DNA from: Phycicoccus sp.
Lineage (GTDB): Bacteria > Actinomycetota > Actinomycetes > Actinomycetales > Dermatophilaceae
DNA: 46,571 bases
Reading direction: 5' to 3'
NCBI GenBank assembly: GCA_017993715.1
Contig: JAGOME010000034.1
Coordinates: forward strand, 1 to 46,571
In this document: positions 1 to 8,810 of the stretch, piece after piece
Position numbering within the stretch: the stretch's first letter is position 1
Layout of the letters: the number at the start of each line of letters is the position of its first letter
Position numbers and translations under genes: made by a program
Notes under the pieces: model-generated
Told to the model about the DNA's origin: nothing
What the model saw: the letters and a program-made list of their open reading frames with translations, nothing else
Database searches by the model: none

Positions 1-140
1 CACGATGCCCTCCCTGTGAGCATTCCCCCGGCGGTGCGGACGCCGCGTCGGTCATTCCAGGGTCGAGAACTCGCAGGCTGCGAAAGGAGAACTGTGCTCA
101 CCCCGAATAGTGCACCCCTACCAGTACCCAGCGTCGCACC

Positions 141-176
141 GATCGGCCCCGGCGGGCTCTCCCGCCGGGGCCGATC
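141..176. terminator. Perfect 16-bp hairpin, likely terminator
   Basis: Arms 141-156 and 161-176 are perfectly complementary (starting GATCGGCCCC) around a four-base CTCT loop. No T-run follows, as is common in high-GC actinobacteria. It may end a gene to the left of the window or the leftward epoxide hydrolase transcript. Confidence 0.6.
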
Positions 177-285
177 GCTGCTCCGGCCCGCCCCCTGCTC
201 TGTCGTTCGCTAGGGCACGGGGCCAAGGGTGCGGCAGCATGCACCCGTGGGCCCCCTCTGTCTGATGGCCGTGGCCCCGTCGACA

Positions 286-333
286 TGACGCGACACGCTG
301 AGCCCCACGCGGATTCGTCCGCGTGTCGCGTCA
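286..333. terminator. Nested hairpin with TTCG tetraloop
   Basis: An outer stem TGACGCGA (286-293) / TCGCGTCA (326-333) encloses an inner stem CACGCGGA (306-313) / TCCGCGTG (318-325) closed by a TTCG tetraloop. The 3' arms are contiguous and the 5' side has a 12-nt bulge. It lies 108 bp beyond the stop of the leftward epoxide hydrolase gene and is probably its terminator. Confidence 0.5.
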
Positions 334-440
334 CCTCGACCTGAGGTGGCGGAGGCGGAAGGCCCTCTCGCGCTCCGCCGTCGGGTGGGTGGCTCACCGG
401 GGGGAGTCCCATCGTGGGAGGCGCCGGCCCGAAACGGACG

Positions 441-1574
441 TCAGCGGACGTGGCGGGCGAACTCGCGGACATCCTCGACGTACACCTGCGGCACCTCGAG
501 GGCCGCGAAGTGGCCACCGCGCGGATACTCGCGCCAGTGCACGACGTGGCTGAAGACGTTGTCCACCCAAGAGCGCACAGGTGGCACGATCTCCTCGGGA
601 TACACCGCGAAGCCGGCCGGGACCGTGATCGACAGGTCCGACGGAGGCCCGAAGCTCTCCCAGTAAAGGCGCGCGGAGGAGGTGGCTGATCCGGTCGCCC
701 AATAGAACATGATGTTGTCGAGCAACTCATCCCGCGTGAGCACGTTCTCCGGATGCCCATCACAGTCCGTCCACGCCCGGAACTTCTCCACGATCCACGC
801 CGCCTGACCAGAGGGCGAGTCCGTGAGCGCATAGCCCAAAGTCTGGGGCCGGGTCCGCTGCTGGGTGGCGTAGCCCGACTCCTCCCGCAGGTACTTCTTG
901 GCCCGCGCCACGGCATTCATTTCGTGCGGAGTCACCGGCGGCGCACTCGGCGTTGCCACGGTGGTGAGGGTCACGTGGAGGCCGGCGACGCGGTCGGGGT
1001 GGCGCGCTCCCAGGTGGGCCGTGACGTTGGAGCCCCAGTCGCCACCCTGGGCCAGGAAGGTCTGATATCCCAGCCGGGTCATCAGCTCTGCCCACACGTC
1101 GGCGATCTTCTCCACGCCCCACCCCACCTGGGTCGGCTTTCCGGAGAAGCCGAAGCCGGGTAGGGAGGGCGCGATGACGTGGAAAGCGTCAGCAGCAGAC
1201 CCGCCGTGGGCCACCGGGTCCACCAGCGGACGGATCACCTTGTGGAACTCGACGATCGAGCCGGGCCAGCCGTGGGTGATGACCAGCGGGACCGCCTCTG
1301 GATGGGGAGACACCTCGTGGATCAGGTGGATATCGACCCCGTCGATCTCGGTGACGAACTGCGCGAAGGCATTCAGCCGCTCCTCGCGAGTCCGCCAGTC
1401 GTAGTCGTCGGCCCACGTCCGGCACAGGTCCTGGATGTAGGCCAGGGGTGCGCCCTGCGACCAGTCGTCGACGAGCTCCCGGTCCGGCCATCGCGTGGCC
1501 TCGAGCCGGTGGCGGAGGTCCGCCAGGACCTCCTCGGGGACCTCGATACGAAACGGGCGGATCTCGGAGCTCAT
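441..1574 (-). CDS. Epoxide hydrolase (EHN + alpha/beta hydrolase)
   Basis: The 377-aa protein matches microsomal-type epoxide hydrolases, which open epoxides to diols by a covalent ester mechanism. An N-terminal EHN-type region covers about residues 5-110 (IRPFRIEVPEEVL, WPDRELVDDWSQG). The oxyanion motif HGWPGS is at 101-106, the nucleophile Asp179 lies in GGDWGS, and the catalytic His is about 355 in RGGHFAA. Length is typical for the bacterial family. It is cytoplasmic, with no signal peptide. The start is an ATG with only 90 bp to the divergent gene at 1665, so the two share a promoter region. The physiological substrate is unknown; detoxification of xenobiotic epoxides is the usual guess. 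Confidence 0.9.
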   Translation of the reverse strand: MSSEIRPFRIEVPEEVLADLRHRLEATRWPDRELVDDWSQGAPLAYIQDLCRTWADDYDWRTREERLNAFAQFVTEIDGVDIHLIHEVSPHPEAVPLVITHGWPGSIVEFHKVIRPLVDPVAHGGSAADAFHVIAPSLPGFGFSGKPTQVGWGVEKIADVWAELMTRLGYQTFLAQGGDWGSNVTAHLGARHPDRVAGLHVTLTTVATPSAPPVTPHEMNAVARAKKYLREESGYATQQRTRPQTLGYALTDSPSGQAAWIVEKFRAWTDCDGHPENVLTRDELLDNIMFYWATGSATSSARLYWESFGPPSDLSITVPAGFAVYPEEIVPPVRSWVDNVFSHVVHWREYPRGGHFAALEVPQVYVEDVREFARHVR

Positions 1575-1664
1575 GCCTCAGCAGGCTAGCTTGAGGCCCA
1601 AGCCCCTGACCCCCCGGTTCCGGCCGTATCGCTGGCGGCGCACGCCGCGCTAGGGTGCGCGTCG

Positions 1665-2375
1665 ATGGAACGGACCAGCCCCGGTGCGCGCGCGGCATTC
1701 GCGCTCAACGCCGCCCTCGCGTGGGCCGGCGTCATCCTTGTCCTTGTGCTCTCCGCCCTGGGCCAGTTCACCGGCGGTCCTGAGCCGCTCCCCAACCTCT
1801 ATGGCCATCACCCGGCCGGATTGGCCGGCGCACTCTCCCGAGTGGCCGACACCCTGAGCTACTTCACGACGTGGTCCAACATCGTCGTTGCGGTGGCGCT
1901 CACGCTCCTGGCCGCCCAGCCGCACGTCGACACCGGGTGGCGCCGGGTTCTCCGGCTCGACAGCCTGCTGATGATCACGGTCACGGCGATCGTGTATGCC
2001 GTGCTTTTGAGTCCGCTGGACCCGCGGATCGGCTGGTCCAAGCTCACCAACCCGTGGCAGCACATCGTGGTCCCGGCGGTGACCGTGGTCGTGTGGCTCA
2101 TCTGGGGTCCCCGGCGGTGGATCACCGGGCGGACGGTCCTCGGAGCGATGCTCATCCCGCTGCTGTGGGTTGCGTGGATGCTGGCCCGAGGTGAGGTGGT
2201 CGATGCCTACCCCTACGGCTTCGTCGATGTCATCTCGCTCGGCTACGGCCCGGTCTTCACCACCATCGGGGCCATTCTGCTGTTCGGTCTGGCGGTGGCC
2301 GCCTTCTACTGGGGTGTTGAACGAGTGCTCATCGCCGTGGCACAGAGGCGTCCGATGGCCAGCGCCGGACCGTGA
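1665..2375 (+). CDS. Pr6Pr family membrane protein
   Basis: A 236-aa integral membrane protein with about six hydrophobic helices. The conserved pattern of the Pr6Pr family is visible: YFTTWSNIVVAV after helix 2, a short loop with WQHIVVPAV, and a late segment reading YPYGFVDV then GYGPV. No enzymatic role is established for this family in bacteria. It is divergent from the epoxide hydrolase and followed on the same strand, after 157 bp, by a patatin-like gene. No signal peptide beyond the first transmembrane helix. Confidence 0.8.
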   Translation: MERTSPGARAAFALNAALAWAGVILVLVLSALGQFTGGPEPLPNLYGHHPAGLAGALSRVADTLSYFTTWSNIVVAVALTLLAAQPHVDTGWRRVLRLDSLLMITVTAIVYAVLLSPLDPRIGWSKLTNPWQHIVVPAVTVVVWLIWGPRRWITGRTVLGAMLIPLLWVAWMLARGEVVDAYPYGFVDVISLGYGPVFTTIGAILLFGLAVAAFYWGVERVLIAVAQRRPMASAGP

Positions 2376-2532
2376 ATGTTCCGGTGTGCGAGGAGCGGAG
2401 ATCGCGAACACCTGGCCGGCATCCGGCCTCGTTCGACAACCCGGCCAAGCCCCTGCCTGTGAGGGAGGTGAGCCTGCCTGTTCCGACCGATCTACCCGCA
2501 AGTAGCATTGATTCACGAGTGGAAGGAATGCC

Positions 2533-3447
2533 ATGAGTGCGAACACGTGGAGCGACGCTGGGTACCGCGAGTGGCAAGGCGCGCCCCCCATCGCAGGCCC
2601 GGACGCCACGACCCGCGCCGTGGTCCTGGGCGGAGGCGGCGCAACCGGGATCGCGTGGCTCAGCGGGGTCATCGCCGGCCTGCGGGACCTCGGCGTCGAC
2701 CCGGGGATTGCGGACACGATCATCGGCACCTCGGCTGGGTCGGTCGTCGGTACCCAGCTGCGGCTCGATCGTTCCAAAGAGGAGACCGATACCTTCCTCA
2801 CCGGGTTCCTCGACCACGAGCCCCTCAACGGTCTGGGCCGCATCGGCCCCAACGAGGCCTTCGCGTTCGTGCGCGGCGCCCTGCATCCTGATGGGGGCAG
2901 TGGTCGTCGACTCGTCGGCAGCATCTCGACGCGCGCCCGCACCGGCGACGAGGAGTCCTTCATCGACCTGGTCGCGGGGGACCTGCGCGACCAACCGTGG
3001 CCGGCAGCCCACCTGCTCATCACGGCCATCGATGTCGACAACGGCGCCCCGGTGGTCTTCCACCGGGACAGCGACGTGCCATTGGACCGCGCCGTTGCCG
3101 CCAGTTGCTCCGTGCCCGGCGTCTTCCCGTCGATCCGAATCAACGACCGGCGGTACATGGACGGTGGGGTGCGCAGCGTCGCCAATGTCGACCTCGCCGC
3201 CGGACACGATCGCGTCCTGGTCCTGGCCCCGATTCCGTACTCGTTCGGGCGCCGAGCCAATCCGGCCCAGCAGGCGCGGGCGCTGTGGGCGCGATCTCGC
3301 ACCTTGACGGTCACTCCTGACTTGGCGACCCAACGGGCGGTTGGACTGAACTTCCTCGACGTGCGCCGGACCCGGCCCGCCTACGAGGCCGGGCGAGCCC
3401 AGGCCCAGCGCATCAGCGAGCGCGTCATCAAGCTCTGGCACGACTGA
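2533..3447 (+). CDS. Patatin-like phospholipase
   Basis: A 304-aa patatin-family serine acylhydrolase. The glycine-rich oxyanion loop VLGGGGATG is at 31-39, the nucleophile Ser67 in GTSAGS, and the dyad Asp210 in YMDGG. No signal peptide, so it probably acts on cytoplasmic or membrane-associated acyl lipids. The ATG is preceded by GGAAGGAATGCC, a good ribosome site. It closely resembles the patatin encoded at 23158-24069 over its whole length (shared ETDTFL/ALEKYA-type helix, GRIGP, RVLVLAP), so the two are paralogues. The physiological substrate cannot be told from sequence. Confidence 0.88.
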   Translation: MSANTWSDAGYREWQGAPPIAGPDATTRAVVLGGGGATGIAWLSGVIAGLRDLGVDPGIADTIIGTSAGSVVGTQLRLDRSKEETDTFLTGFLDHEPLNGLGRIGPNEAFAFVRGALHPDGGSGRRLVGSISTRARTGDEESFIDLVAGDLRDQPWPAAHLLITAIDVDNGAPVVFHRDSDVPLDRAVAASCSVPGVFPSIRINDRRYMDGGVRSVANVDLAAGHDRVLVLAPIPYSFGRRANPAQQARALWARSRTLTVTPDLATQRAVGLNFLDVRRTRPAYEAGRAQAQRISERVIKLWHD

Positions 3448-3586
3448 CTGGTTGTACAGAGGCACCTCCGAGGAGTCTCTCGGAACCTTCCCGTCGGGTT
3501 AAGCCAATCGCCTTGCTTAGGTCTGTTTTGGTTTCACGTTGCCCTGCCCCATAGCCGCTCTACCCGCGCTGAGGCAGGTTGGGGGA

Positions 3587-4249
3587 ATGACGGGCGGGCA
3601 GGGTCGCGGTCTGGACCGCCGGTGCCCCGTCTGGATTCTGTCTCGCAGCACCCCCCTGGCGTCCGCCCTCGCGGGCGGTCTACGGGCCATGGGTTGGGAG
3701 GGGGCGCATGTGGGGTTACACCCGCCTGGTCCAGGGCGGCATTCCCGTCCGGGGGTGGTCCTGGTGGCCGACGAGGACGACCGAATGCCGGTCGGGGAGC
3801 CCTTTGCGAGTGAGGCCGCGCGGGTCGTCGCGCTTGCCCGGGTGCGGTCAGGTCACGCGCTGCTGGCCGCGCTGGCCCAAGGCGTGGATCTGGTCAATGC
3901 CGATCAGCCCTTCGATGCTCAGCTACGGGAGGTCGACGGGACCCTGACCGCCGACGACGTTCCGGTCGACCGCCGCTTCGCCATCGCCGCCGTGCAGCAC
4001 TTCCTTCGCGATGTCGAGCGGTTGGCCAGGCTCACGCCACGCGAGGCGGAAGTCCTGACAATGCTGATGCGTGGGCACTCGGCAGGTCGGATCGCTCACC
4101 TGCTGGTGGTGTCCACCGCAACCGTGCGGACTCATATCCAGGCCATCTTGCGCAAGCTCGAGGTGCCGTCCCAGTTAGCTGCGGCTGCCCTGGCGTGGGA
4201 GGTGGACCCACTCCAGTGGAGACCCCAGGCCGAATCTCCTCAAATTTGA
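3587..4249 (+). CDS. LuxR-type transcriptional regulator
   Basis: A 220-aa protein with a C-terminal GerE/LuxR helix-turn-helix (about residues 152-208: LTPREAEVLTMLMRG, then TVRTHIQAILRKLEV). The N-terminal half resembles a degenerate receiver domain (VVLVADEDDR) without a clear phosphoacceptor pocket. I chose the ATG at 3587, preceded by AGGTTGGGGG; a TTG at 3539 is possible but has no ribosome site. It points toward the two unknown genes at 4419 and 4869, which it may control. The 139-bp gap before it contains a short hairpin-like stretch TCCGAG/CTCGGA. Confidence 0.75.
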   Translation: MTGGQGRGLDRRCPVWILSRSTPLASALAGGLRAMGWEGAHVGLHPPGPGRHSRPGVVLVADEDDRMPVGEPFASEAARVVALARVRSGHALLAALAQGVDLVNADQPFDAQLREVDGTLTADDVPVDRRFAIAAVQHFLRDVERLARLTPREAEVLTMLMRGHSAGRIAHLLVVSTATVRTHIQAILRKLEVPSQLAAAALAWEVDPLQWRPQAESPQI

Positions 4250-4418
4250 CGATTCGCCACGGTGCTACGGGCGCCATCCTGGACAAACGGCATTCCACCT
4301 CACGTCAGTTCACGCCAGGCCCCTCGGTTCGCTGACCGGGCTCCGAAAGTCCCGAGCCCGAGCAGGCACGACCACCGCGACACGCGCGGCGGCAGTCCAT
4401 CCAGGGAGGCAACAGATC

Positions 4419-4748
4419 ATGACGGCGACCATCCAGAACAACGTGATCAACATCGATGCGGACAGCGGGGTGACGCTGCCAGCGGGTCAGGTGCCCGGGT
4501 CCATGCAGGTGTACTGCGTCAATTCGGACGCGGAATATGGCGTCGAGCTGAAGTGGCCGCACTTCCCGCCACCCACCCAGTGGTATCGGATCTCGGCAGG
4601 CCAGATGCACCGCATCCAGGTCGGTGGCTACGAGGTCGGGGTCTACAACCTCGGGCCGTCACGCATTCAGTTGCTCCTGGTCCAGCTGGAGCTGGACGGT
4701 GTCGCTCCCGCCCAGGTCCCCGGTGTCGGCGTCCTGACGCCGCAGTAG
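4419..4748 (+). CDS. Small protein of unknown family
   Basis: A 109-aa acidic protein that I do not recognise. It has no signal peptide, transmembrane segment or cysteine pair; strand-forming segments alternate with Pro/Gly turns (WPHFPPPTQWYRI, GGYEVGVYNLG), consistent with a small beta-sandwich. The ribosome site GGGAGG is about 10 bases before the ATG. It lies 120 bp upstream of the 441-aa unknown gene, which has the same orientation, and 169 bp downstream of a LuxR-type regulator. The two may work together, but that is inferred from position only. Confidence 0.65.
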   Translation: MTATIQNNVINIDADSGVTLPAGQVPGSMQVYCVNSDAEYGVELKWPHFPPPTQWYRISAGQMHRIQVGGYEVGVYNLGPSRIQLLLVQLELDGVAPAQVPGVGVLTPQ

Positions 4749-4868
4749 CGCCATCGGTGAGGTGCCCACAGACGGCACTGGCCACTCCTCTCATCCCTCT
4801 TCCACAACTCGCTTGCCTACCCGCACGGCTGCGTCGCGCGCAGACAACGGGTCCGAAAGGACAATGTC

Positions 4869-6194
4869 ATGACTGATCTCCAGCACGATCTCGACGTGGT
4901 TTACCCACTTCCCGCCCCCGAGGCGTCCCTGACGTCCGCCGAGCAACTCGCGGCCGCCGACACCTACAACCAGAGCGCCTGGGCGATCCTGTACGGCGCC
5001 CTGGTCAATGGATTCGGCGTGTCGCCCCAGACCTTCCAGATGGCCTACCCGTATGCCGCCTGGAACTGGCCCACGGAGCAATTGGGGTACGTGAGCCCGG
5101 CACAATACGACGCGCTGTCGGCGATCCCTGCCTGGAGCGCGATCGGGAAGTCCAGCTCGACGGGGACGCGGTTCAACGACATGTATGCCGCCTTCCTCAA
5201 CGTCATCAGCCCCGACACGAGCGATCCTGAGCTCCGAAAGCGGATCGACGCGCTCTACGGCGATCTCGTCGCGGCCGGCAATCTGCAGCAACGCACGCTC
5301 GCGCAGGCCAAAGCGGCGTATGAGGCGGACACGTCCAAGGACAAACCCGGGTTCACGCAGTGGCTGGGAACGCTGGATGGTCACTCGTGGCAGGCGCAAC
5401 TCTCCTCCCTCGGGAAGGCGGTGGACCAAGCCCAAGCCAACTATGACGCCGCGGTCGACGAGGCCAAGACCCCCAATCTCAAGCAGGCGCTGTCGGCGCT
5501 CGCTGATCGCGACTACTACGCCAAGCTCAACGACCCGAACCTCTCGACCATGCCGCCGGTCCCGAACTGGACGACGCCGACCACCGCAGCGAAGTGGGCG
5601 GATCGGGCAGCCACTGGCGATGTGGCGTCCGGAGGGATCAGCATCTCCAACTCCGACGCCGCCTATGACTTCTCCAAGAGTTGGGCGGGCGGGAGCGCCT
5701 CGGTCGGCAACTGGTTCTGGCAGGTCCAGGTCGCGGGTTCGTGGCAGAAGATCGACGTCTTCGAAAGCGACGCCAGCCTGACGGCGTCGGTGCAGTTCGC
5801 CGGCATCGAAGAGATCCTTGTCCAACCGGCCCCGTGGTACACAGGGGTGAGCGCGCTGGCCAAGGGGCCGTACAAGCGGGGCTACTCGGAGTTCGGCGAG
5901 GGTGGCAGCACCGCAGTCTTTGGGGACAAGGGGTTCCTGCCGATGATCAAGACCGGCATGTACGTCGTGTATCGACCGTCGTTCAGCATCAGTGTCAAGC
6001 AGGCGACCTTCTCGGCCTTCGAGCAGCAATTCAGTGCAGCGACCGGCGTCCGGATCGGGCCGTTCACCTTCGGCGCCAAGGGCGGCTCGCAGCAGGCCGG
6101 GTGGACCGCCAGCCAGGCCGGGCTGAACTTCAGCGGCAAGTCCGACTCGACGGATCCGTTCATCATTGGCTACACCGTCAACGTCCTTCCGTGA
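4869..6194 (+). CDS. Uncharacterised 441-aa two-part protein
   Basis: I do not recognise the family. The N-terminal half (about 1-240) looks alpha-helical, with Ala/Gln/Asp-rich stretches (QRTLAQAKAAYEAD, KAVDQAQANYDAAVDEA) suggesting coiled-coil helices. The C-terminal half (about 250-441) looks beta-rich with Gly/Ser turns and ends in the hydrophobic strand GYTVNVLP. There is no signal peptide or transmembrane helix, so it is made soluble. Helical bundle plus beta domain is a layout seen in some pore-forming or insecticidal-type proteins, but no diagnostic motif is present. The ribosome site is CGAAAGGAC before the ATG. A strong terminator follows at 6202. Confidence 0.7.
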   Translation: MTDLQHDLDVVYPLPAPEASLTSAEQLAAADTYNQSAWAILYGALVNGFGVSPQTFQMAYPYAAWNWPTEQLGYVSPAQYDALSAIPAWSAIGKSSSTGTRFNDMYAAFLNVISPDTSDPELRKRIDALYGDLVAAGNLQQRTLAQAKAAYEADTSKDKPGFTQWLGTLDGHSWQAQLSSLGKAVDQAQANYDAAVDEAKTPNLKQALSALADRDYYAKLNDPNLSTMPPVPNWTTPTTAAKWADRAATGDVASGGISISNSDAAYDFSKSWAGGSASVGNWFWQVQVAGSWQKIDVFESDASLTASVQFAGIEEILVQPAPWYTGVSALAKGPYKRGYSEFGEGGSTAVFGDKGFLPMIKTGMYVVYRPSFSISVKQATFSAFEQQFSAATGVRIGPFTFGAKGGSQQAGWTASQAGLNFSGKSDSTDPFIIGYTVNVLP

Positions 6195-6201
6195 CGACCA
6201 C

Positions 6202-6235
6202 GCGGGGCATCCTGAGTCGCTCCAGGATGCCCCGC
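6202..6235. terminator. 13-bp stem terminator, convergent genes
   Basis: GCGGGGCATCCTG (6202-6214) pairs perfectly with CAGGATGCCCCGC (6223-6235) around an 8-nt loop. It starts 8 bases after the stop of the 441-aa gene and faces the end of the nitric oxide reductase gene, so it can serve both directions. Confidence 0.8.
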
Positions 6236-6261
6236 TTCAGTCGCTCCGAATGCCGTGTCGC

Positions 6262-8700
6262 CTAGGCGGATCCACCCTCGTCGGGCCCGGCAGCGGCATT
6301 CGAGCGAGCCCCGACCTCGTCGCCCTCTGGCACCGCGATGAGCGAGCCGGCCTCGACCTCGCCGCTGGCCTCGCTCTTGAGTGACCACCCGGTGAGTAGC
6401 CCCACCATGAACACGCCGATGGCCAGCGCGCCGATGCCGAAGATGATGTCGCCGGGGACCCGCATCCATCGGATGACCGTGAGCGTCGGGGTGTACAGGA
6501 ACTCGGCCGACCGGGCATACCAGAGGCCCTCGGAGATGCTCGCCCAGGCCTGCGCGAGACCGAGTGGGAGCAGGCTGAGCAGCGCCATCATGAGCAGCCC
6601 GACGTTCATCGACCAGAAGCCGATTTTGATGGGCAGGTCACGCCATTCGCGTCCGGGCATGAGGGAGCGAACGCAGAAGAGCATGAGCCCGATGCCGAGC
6701 ATCCCGTAGACCCCGAAGAGGGCGGTGTGCCCGTGCAGGGGCGTGAGGTTGAGCCCTTGCACGTAGAACAGCGAGATCGGCGGGTTGATGAGGAACCCGA
6801 ATACTCCCGCGCCGAGCATGTTCCAGAACGACACCGAGACGAAGAAGTAGATCGCCCACTTGTAGCCCGAGACCCAGGTGCGCACCTTGAGCAGACGCAG
6901 ATGCCGGAATGCCTCGAACCCCATCAGCGCCAGCGGCACGACCTCGAGCGCACTGAAGGAGGCGCCGAGCGCGATCATGCCCGAGGGGCTGCCGGTGAAG
7001 TAGAGGTGGTGCATCGTGCCGATGATTCCGCCGGACAGGAAGATCACGGTGGACGCGAGGGTCGCGCTGGTCGCCGTGGCCACCCGGATAAGCCCGAGCC
7101 GGGAGAACAGGAACGCGATGACGACGGTCGCGAAGACCTCGAAGAAGCCCTCTACCCACAGGTGGACGACCCACCACCGCCAGTACTCGGCAATCGAGAG
7201 ATGGGTGTTGGACCCGATGCCGAATGCCGCTCCATAGAAGCCGGCGATCGCCAGGCAGCTGACGAGGAGCATCGCGGTCAGCGAGCGGGACGATCCAGCG
7301 GCCAGCGGCGCGTCGGCCGTGGCGAGCAGGCGGTTGGTCTCCCGCGAGCGGCGCAGGGCCGGCGCCATACCGCGCCACATGAGGAAGAACCACAGGAACA
7401 GGCCGATGAACAGGCCGATCTGGAAGATCCGGCCCAGGTCGACATACTCGTAGCCCTGGGTGCCGAACCAGAAGTTCGACGCGTTGCCGTAACCCATCCG
7501 GCCCGTGATCGAGAACCACTCGCCGGCCATCGAGCCGAGGACGACGACCAAGAGGGCACCGAAGAGGACGTTGACTCCAAGCCGCTGGTACTTGGGCTCG
7601 ACCCCGCCGACGGCGGGAGCGACGTACAACCCCGTGGCCAGCCACGCGGTCGCGATCCAGAAGATCCCGAGCTGGGTGTGCCAGGTCCGCACGACGGCAT
7701 ACGGGAGGTATTGATCGATGGCAATGCCGTACAGCGCCCCGCCCTCGACCCCGTAGTGGGCCGCGATGATGCCCATGGCGATCTGCAGGACGAACAGCAG
7801 GCCGACGATGAAGAAGTACTTCAGCGTGGCGCGCTGGGATGGGGTCGAGCGGTAGCCGAGGAGCGGATCGTCGTGCGGGGCGGCTCGATGGTCGAGCTTC
7901 TCCTCGTCCTGGCTCAGGCCGGAGTGGTAGTAGACCATTCCGGCGATCCCCGCCAGCAGCAGGATGAAGCTGATGATGCTCCAGAGGATGTTGTCCGGGG
8001 GAGGGGTGTTTCCGATGAGCGGCTCGTGGGGCCAGTTCTGGGTATAGGTGACGTCCGTGCCAGGACGGTCCGTCGAGGCCGCCCACGAGGTCCACCAGAA
8101 GAAGTCCGCCATCTGTTGCGCTTGCGCCGGGTCGGTGAGAGTGCCGACCGGGATCGCATACCGTTCGTGGCCGTCCGCGAACAGGGCCGTGTAGTAGGCG
8201 GTGTTGGCCTCCCAGGCGGCCGCCCGATCGGCGTCGATGGTCACGGTGCCGGTGGCTTCGTCGTAGGTGTTCGTGCGCAAGGTCTGTGTGAGCTGAGCCT
8301 CGAGGGCGCCCTGTTGCACGGCGTCTGCGTCCTCGTAGGCCACGCCGTAGTCGGCCTGCGACCAGCGGTCGAGGAGGAACAACGCCTCCCGATGCAGCCA
8401 GTCCGCGGTCCAGTCGGGCGCGACGTAGGCGCCATGACCCCAGACCGAGCCGATCTCCTGGCCACCCATCGACTGCCAGATGCGTTGACCGGCCTGGATG
8501 TCGTCGATCGTCATGACGGGGTCGTTGCCGACGACCACGGCCTCGGGGAGTGGGGGCTTGTCGTTGTTGAGTTGCACTCCCATTCCCAAGAGAACCGCGA
8601 AAGATCCGACGACGACGACGATCAGGGCGATCCACCACCGCCGGTCGAGACGTCGGCGATGCTGGTCTTCAGTGTGAATGTCCGCCGCTTGCACTCCCAT
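6262..8700 (-). CDS. norB: Quinol-dependent nitric oxide reductase (qNOR)
   Basis: An 812-aa single-subunit quinol:NO reductase of the heme-copper oxidase superfamily, reducing NO to N2O at the membrane. After a first transmembrane helix comes a long extracytoplasmic region with the qNOR-typical GQRIWQSMGGQEIGSVWGHG segment. About 12-13 further helices follow with heme/non-heme-iron ligands in HTQLGIFW, HLWVEGFFEVF (including conserved Glu), GTMHHLY and HGHTALFGVYG. The ATG at 8700 was chosen because GGTGGAGGGG lies just upstream; an upstream ATG would lack this. It is divergent from a Cys-containing regulator. No NorC or accessory genes are adjacent, consistent with the single-subunit type. 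Detoxification rather than full denitrification is likely. Confidence 0.93.
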   Translation of the reverse strand: MGVQAADIHTEDQHRRRLDRRWWIALIVVVVGSFAVLLGMGVQLNNDKPPLPEAVVVGNDPVMTIDDIQAGQRIWQSMGGQEIGSVWGHGAYVAPDWTADWLHREALFLLDRWSQADYGVAYEDADAVQQGALEAQLTQTLRTNTYDEATGTVTIDADRAAAWEANTAYYTALFADGHERYAIPVGTLTDPAQAQQMADFFWWTSWAASTDRPGTDVTYTQNWPHEPLIGNTPPPDNILWSIISFILLLAGIAGMVYYHSGLSQDEEKLDHRAAPHDDPLLGYRSTPSQRATLKYFFIVGLLFVLQIAMGIIAAHYGVEGGALYGIAIDQYLPYAVVRTWHTQLGIFWIATAWLATGLYVAPAVGGVEPKYQRLGVNVLFGALLVVVLGSMAGEWFSITGRMGYGNASNFWFGTQGYEYVDLGRIFQIGLFIGLFLWFFLMWRGMAPALRRSRETNRLLATADAPLAAGSSRSLTAMLLVSCLAIAGFYGAAFGIGSNTHLSIAEYWRWWVVHLWVEGFFEVFATVVIAFLFSRLGLIRVATATSATLASTVIFLSGGIIGTMHHLYFTGSPSGMIALGASFSALEVVPLALMGFEAFRHLRLLKVRTWVSGYKWAIYFFVSVSFWNMLGAGVFGFLINPPISLFYVQGLNLTPLHGHTALFGVYGMLGIGLMLFCVRSLMPGREWRDLPIKIGFWSMNVGLLMMALLSLLPLGLAQAWASISEGLWYARSAEFLYTPTLTVIRWMRVPGDIIFGIGALAIGVFMVGLLTGWSLKSEASGEVEAGSLIAVPEGDEVGARSNAAAGPDEGGSA

Positions 8701-8810
8701 AGCCCCTCCACCCATGAATAAATCAACGAAGCACTGGAACAATAGTGAGGAAGTGGGAGTTCTGCCACGCGAACGGCGACCTGGACGTGACGAGAGAGAC
8801 TGGTGCGGCC
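8701..8810. promoter_or_regulatory. Shared norB/regulator promoter region
   Basis: This 110-bp divergent intergenic region has an AT-rich block at 8714-8726, unusual for this genome. Candidate operator symmetry: CACT (8732-8735) / AGTG (8744-8747) with 8-bp spacing. On the minus strand TTGATTTATTCAT resembles half of an FNR-type TTGAT-N4-ATCAA site. Both are short and unproven. Confidence 0.4.

Larger units (their letters stand above)
1..440. other. Non-coding stretch at left edge with two hairpins
   Basis: No convincing gene is visible. The first 19 bases could be the last codons of a gene to the left (a TGA is in frame at 17-19), but this is too short to support. A GTG at 94 follows an AAAGGAG at 84-90, yet the reading frame runs straight through a perfect hairpin and ends at 213 with no recognisable protein. 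Two strong inverted repeats, listed separately, probably end transcription from both sides. Confidence 0.5.

Noticed and set aside
94-213. Short GTG frame with AAAGGAG upstream
   Set aside because: The frame runs through a perfect 16-bp hairpin and has no recognisable protein; more likely leader or terminator sequence.
4791-6029. 412-aa minus-strand frame opposite the unknown 441-aa gene
   Set aside because: Arg/Gly/Leu-rich without motifs and no ribosome site; the plus frame has a good site, normal composition and a terminator.
6727-8721. 664-aa plus-strand frame opposite norB
   Set aside because: Low-complexity charged translation; the minus strand carries a full, motif-complete qNOR.
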